The notes under the pieces are model-generated. The model searched no databases and had not been told where the DNA came from. It saw only the letters and a list, made by a program, of their open reading frames with translations. From Oscillospiraceae bacterium (GTDB lineage Bacteria > Bacillota > Clostridia > Oscillospirales > Ruminococcaceae), in assembly GCA_022511485.1 (NCBI GenBank), contig JAFLUJ010000043.1, positions 1 through 5,831 of the forward strand: 5,831 nt of DNA, in the 5' to 3' direction. The first letter of the stretch is position 1. The number at the start of each line of letters is the position of its first letter. Positions 5,592 to 5,831 of the stretch are shown piece by piece. A program made the translations under genes and the position numbers.

Positions 5592-5831
5592 ATGAAAATT
5601 TCAAAAATTATATGCGGGATCATTACAGCTGCAATGACAGCAGCACTTGCAGCCACTTTTTCAGGATGTTCAAATAGCTCCGAAAAGACAACACTGGTCA
5701 TGGCTACAAATGCGGAGTTCCCTCCCTATGAGTACCGTGAGGGCGACAGTATCGTTGGTATCGACGTTGAGATCGCACAGGCTGTCGCAGACGATATGGG
5801 ACTGGAGCTTGTTATTGAAGATATGGCGTTT
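5592..5831 (+). CDS. Polar amino-acid ABC transporter substrate-binding lipoprotein (partial)
   Basis: The first 80 residues are visible; the gene runs off the right edge. The start has a lipoprotein signal peptide with the lipobox FSGC (Cys26). From residue 33 the sequence enters the family-3 solute-binding fold (SBP_bac_3): LVMATNAEFPPYEYREGD, then IVGIDVEIAQAVADDMGLEL. The pattern T-N-A-x-F-P-P-Y-E followed by G-x-D-V-E-I-A is the standard entry to binding proteins for polar amino acids and related compounds such as cystine, glutamine or arginine. It would capture substrate outside the membrane and hand it to a permease/ATPase pair, which usually follows downstream and lies beyond this window. 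The exact substrate cannot be read from the N-terminus. AGAGGT at eight bases supports the start. Confidence 0.92.
   Translation, partial: MKISKIICGIITAAMTAALAATFSGCSNSSEKTTLVMATNAEFPPYEYREGDSIVGIDVEIAQAVADDMGLELVIEDMAF

Noticed and set aside
1..5831. CRISPR array, transposase, phage, toxin-antitoxin or tRNA
   Set aside because: No regularly spaced direct repeats, no recognisable mobile or phage proteins, no small paired toxin genes and no tRNA-like cloverleaf were seen on either strand.

Overview
The window looks like chromosomal DNA from a low-to-mid GC Gram-positive gut or rumen bacterium of the Clostridia, most likely a Ruminococcus-like member of the Oscillospiraceae. The pointers are three lipoprotein signal peptides, strong GGAGG-type ribosome sites, near-consensus sigma-A promoters with AT-rich flanks, a cell-bound acetylesterase of the carbohydrate-esterase-2 (CE2) type, and a phosphoglycerate kinase (PGK) of ordinary bacterial length. 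The genus is an inference; there is no rRNA or other direct marker.

Layout. 1-193 (-) is the start of a lipoprotein cut by the left edge. 194-365 is a divergent promoter region with two back-to-back TTGACA promoters. 366-1655 (+) is a CE2-like SGNH esterase lipoprotein. A hairpin terminator spans its stop codon and probably also serves the converging operon. 1682-3067 (-) is a secreted leucine-rich-repeat protein, and 3094-3750 (-) is a TPR-like protein of unknown role; they sit 26 bp apart and probably form an operon. 3751-3985 has no gene but holds four hairpins, one of them directly upstream of the TPR gene's ribosome site. 3986-5209 (-) is pgk, apparently monocistronic. 5210-5591 is a divergent intergenic region with promoters for pgk and for the last gene, plus three palindromes that look like operator sites. 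5592-5831 (+) is the start of a polar amino-acid ABC transporter binding lipoprotein, cut by the right edge.

How the parts relate. The left half suggests a cell-surface set: two divergent lipoproteins, one a probable deacetylase of plant polysaccharide, and a secreted LRR protein that could bind a surface ligand. pgk is a glycolytic housekeeping gene. The binding protein at the right edge begins a likely nutrient-uptake operon whose promoter carries the best candidate regulatory sites in the window. I see no CRISPR array, transposase, phage gene, tRNA or rRNA, and no clearly novel defence or biosynthetic system. The most open questions are the hairpin cluster between pgk and the TPR gene, the palindromes before the binding-protein gene, and the role of the LRR/TPR pair.
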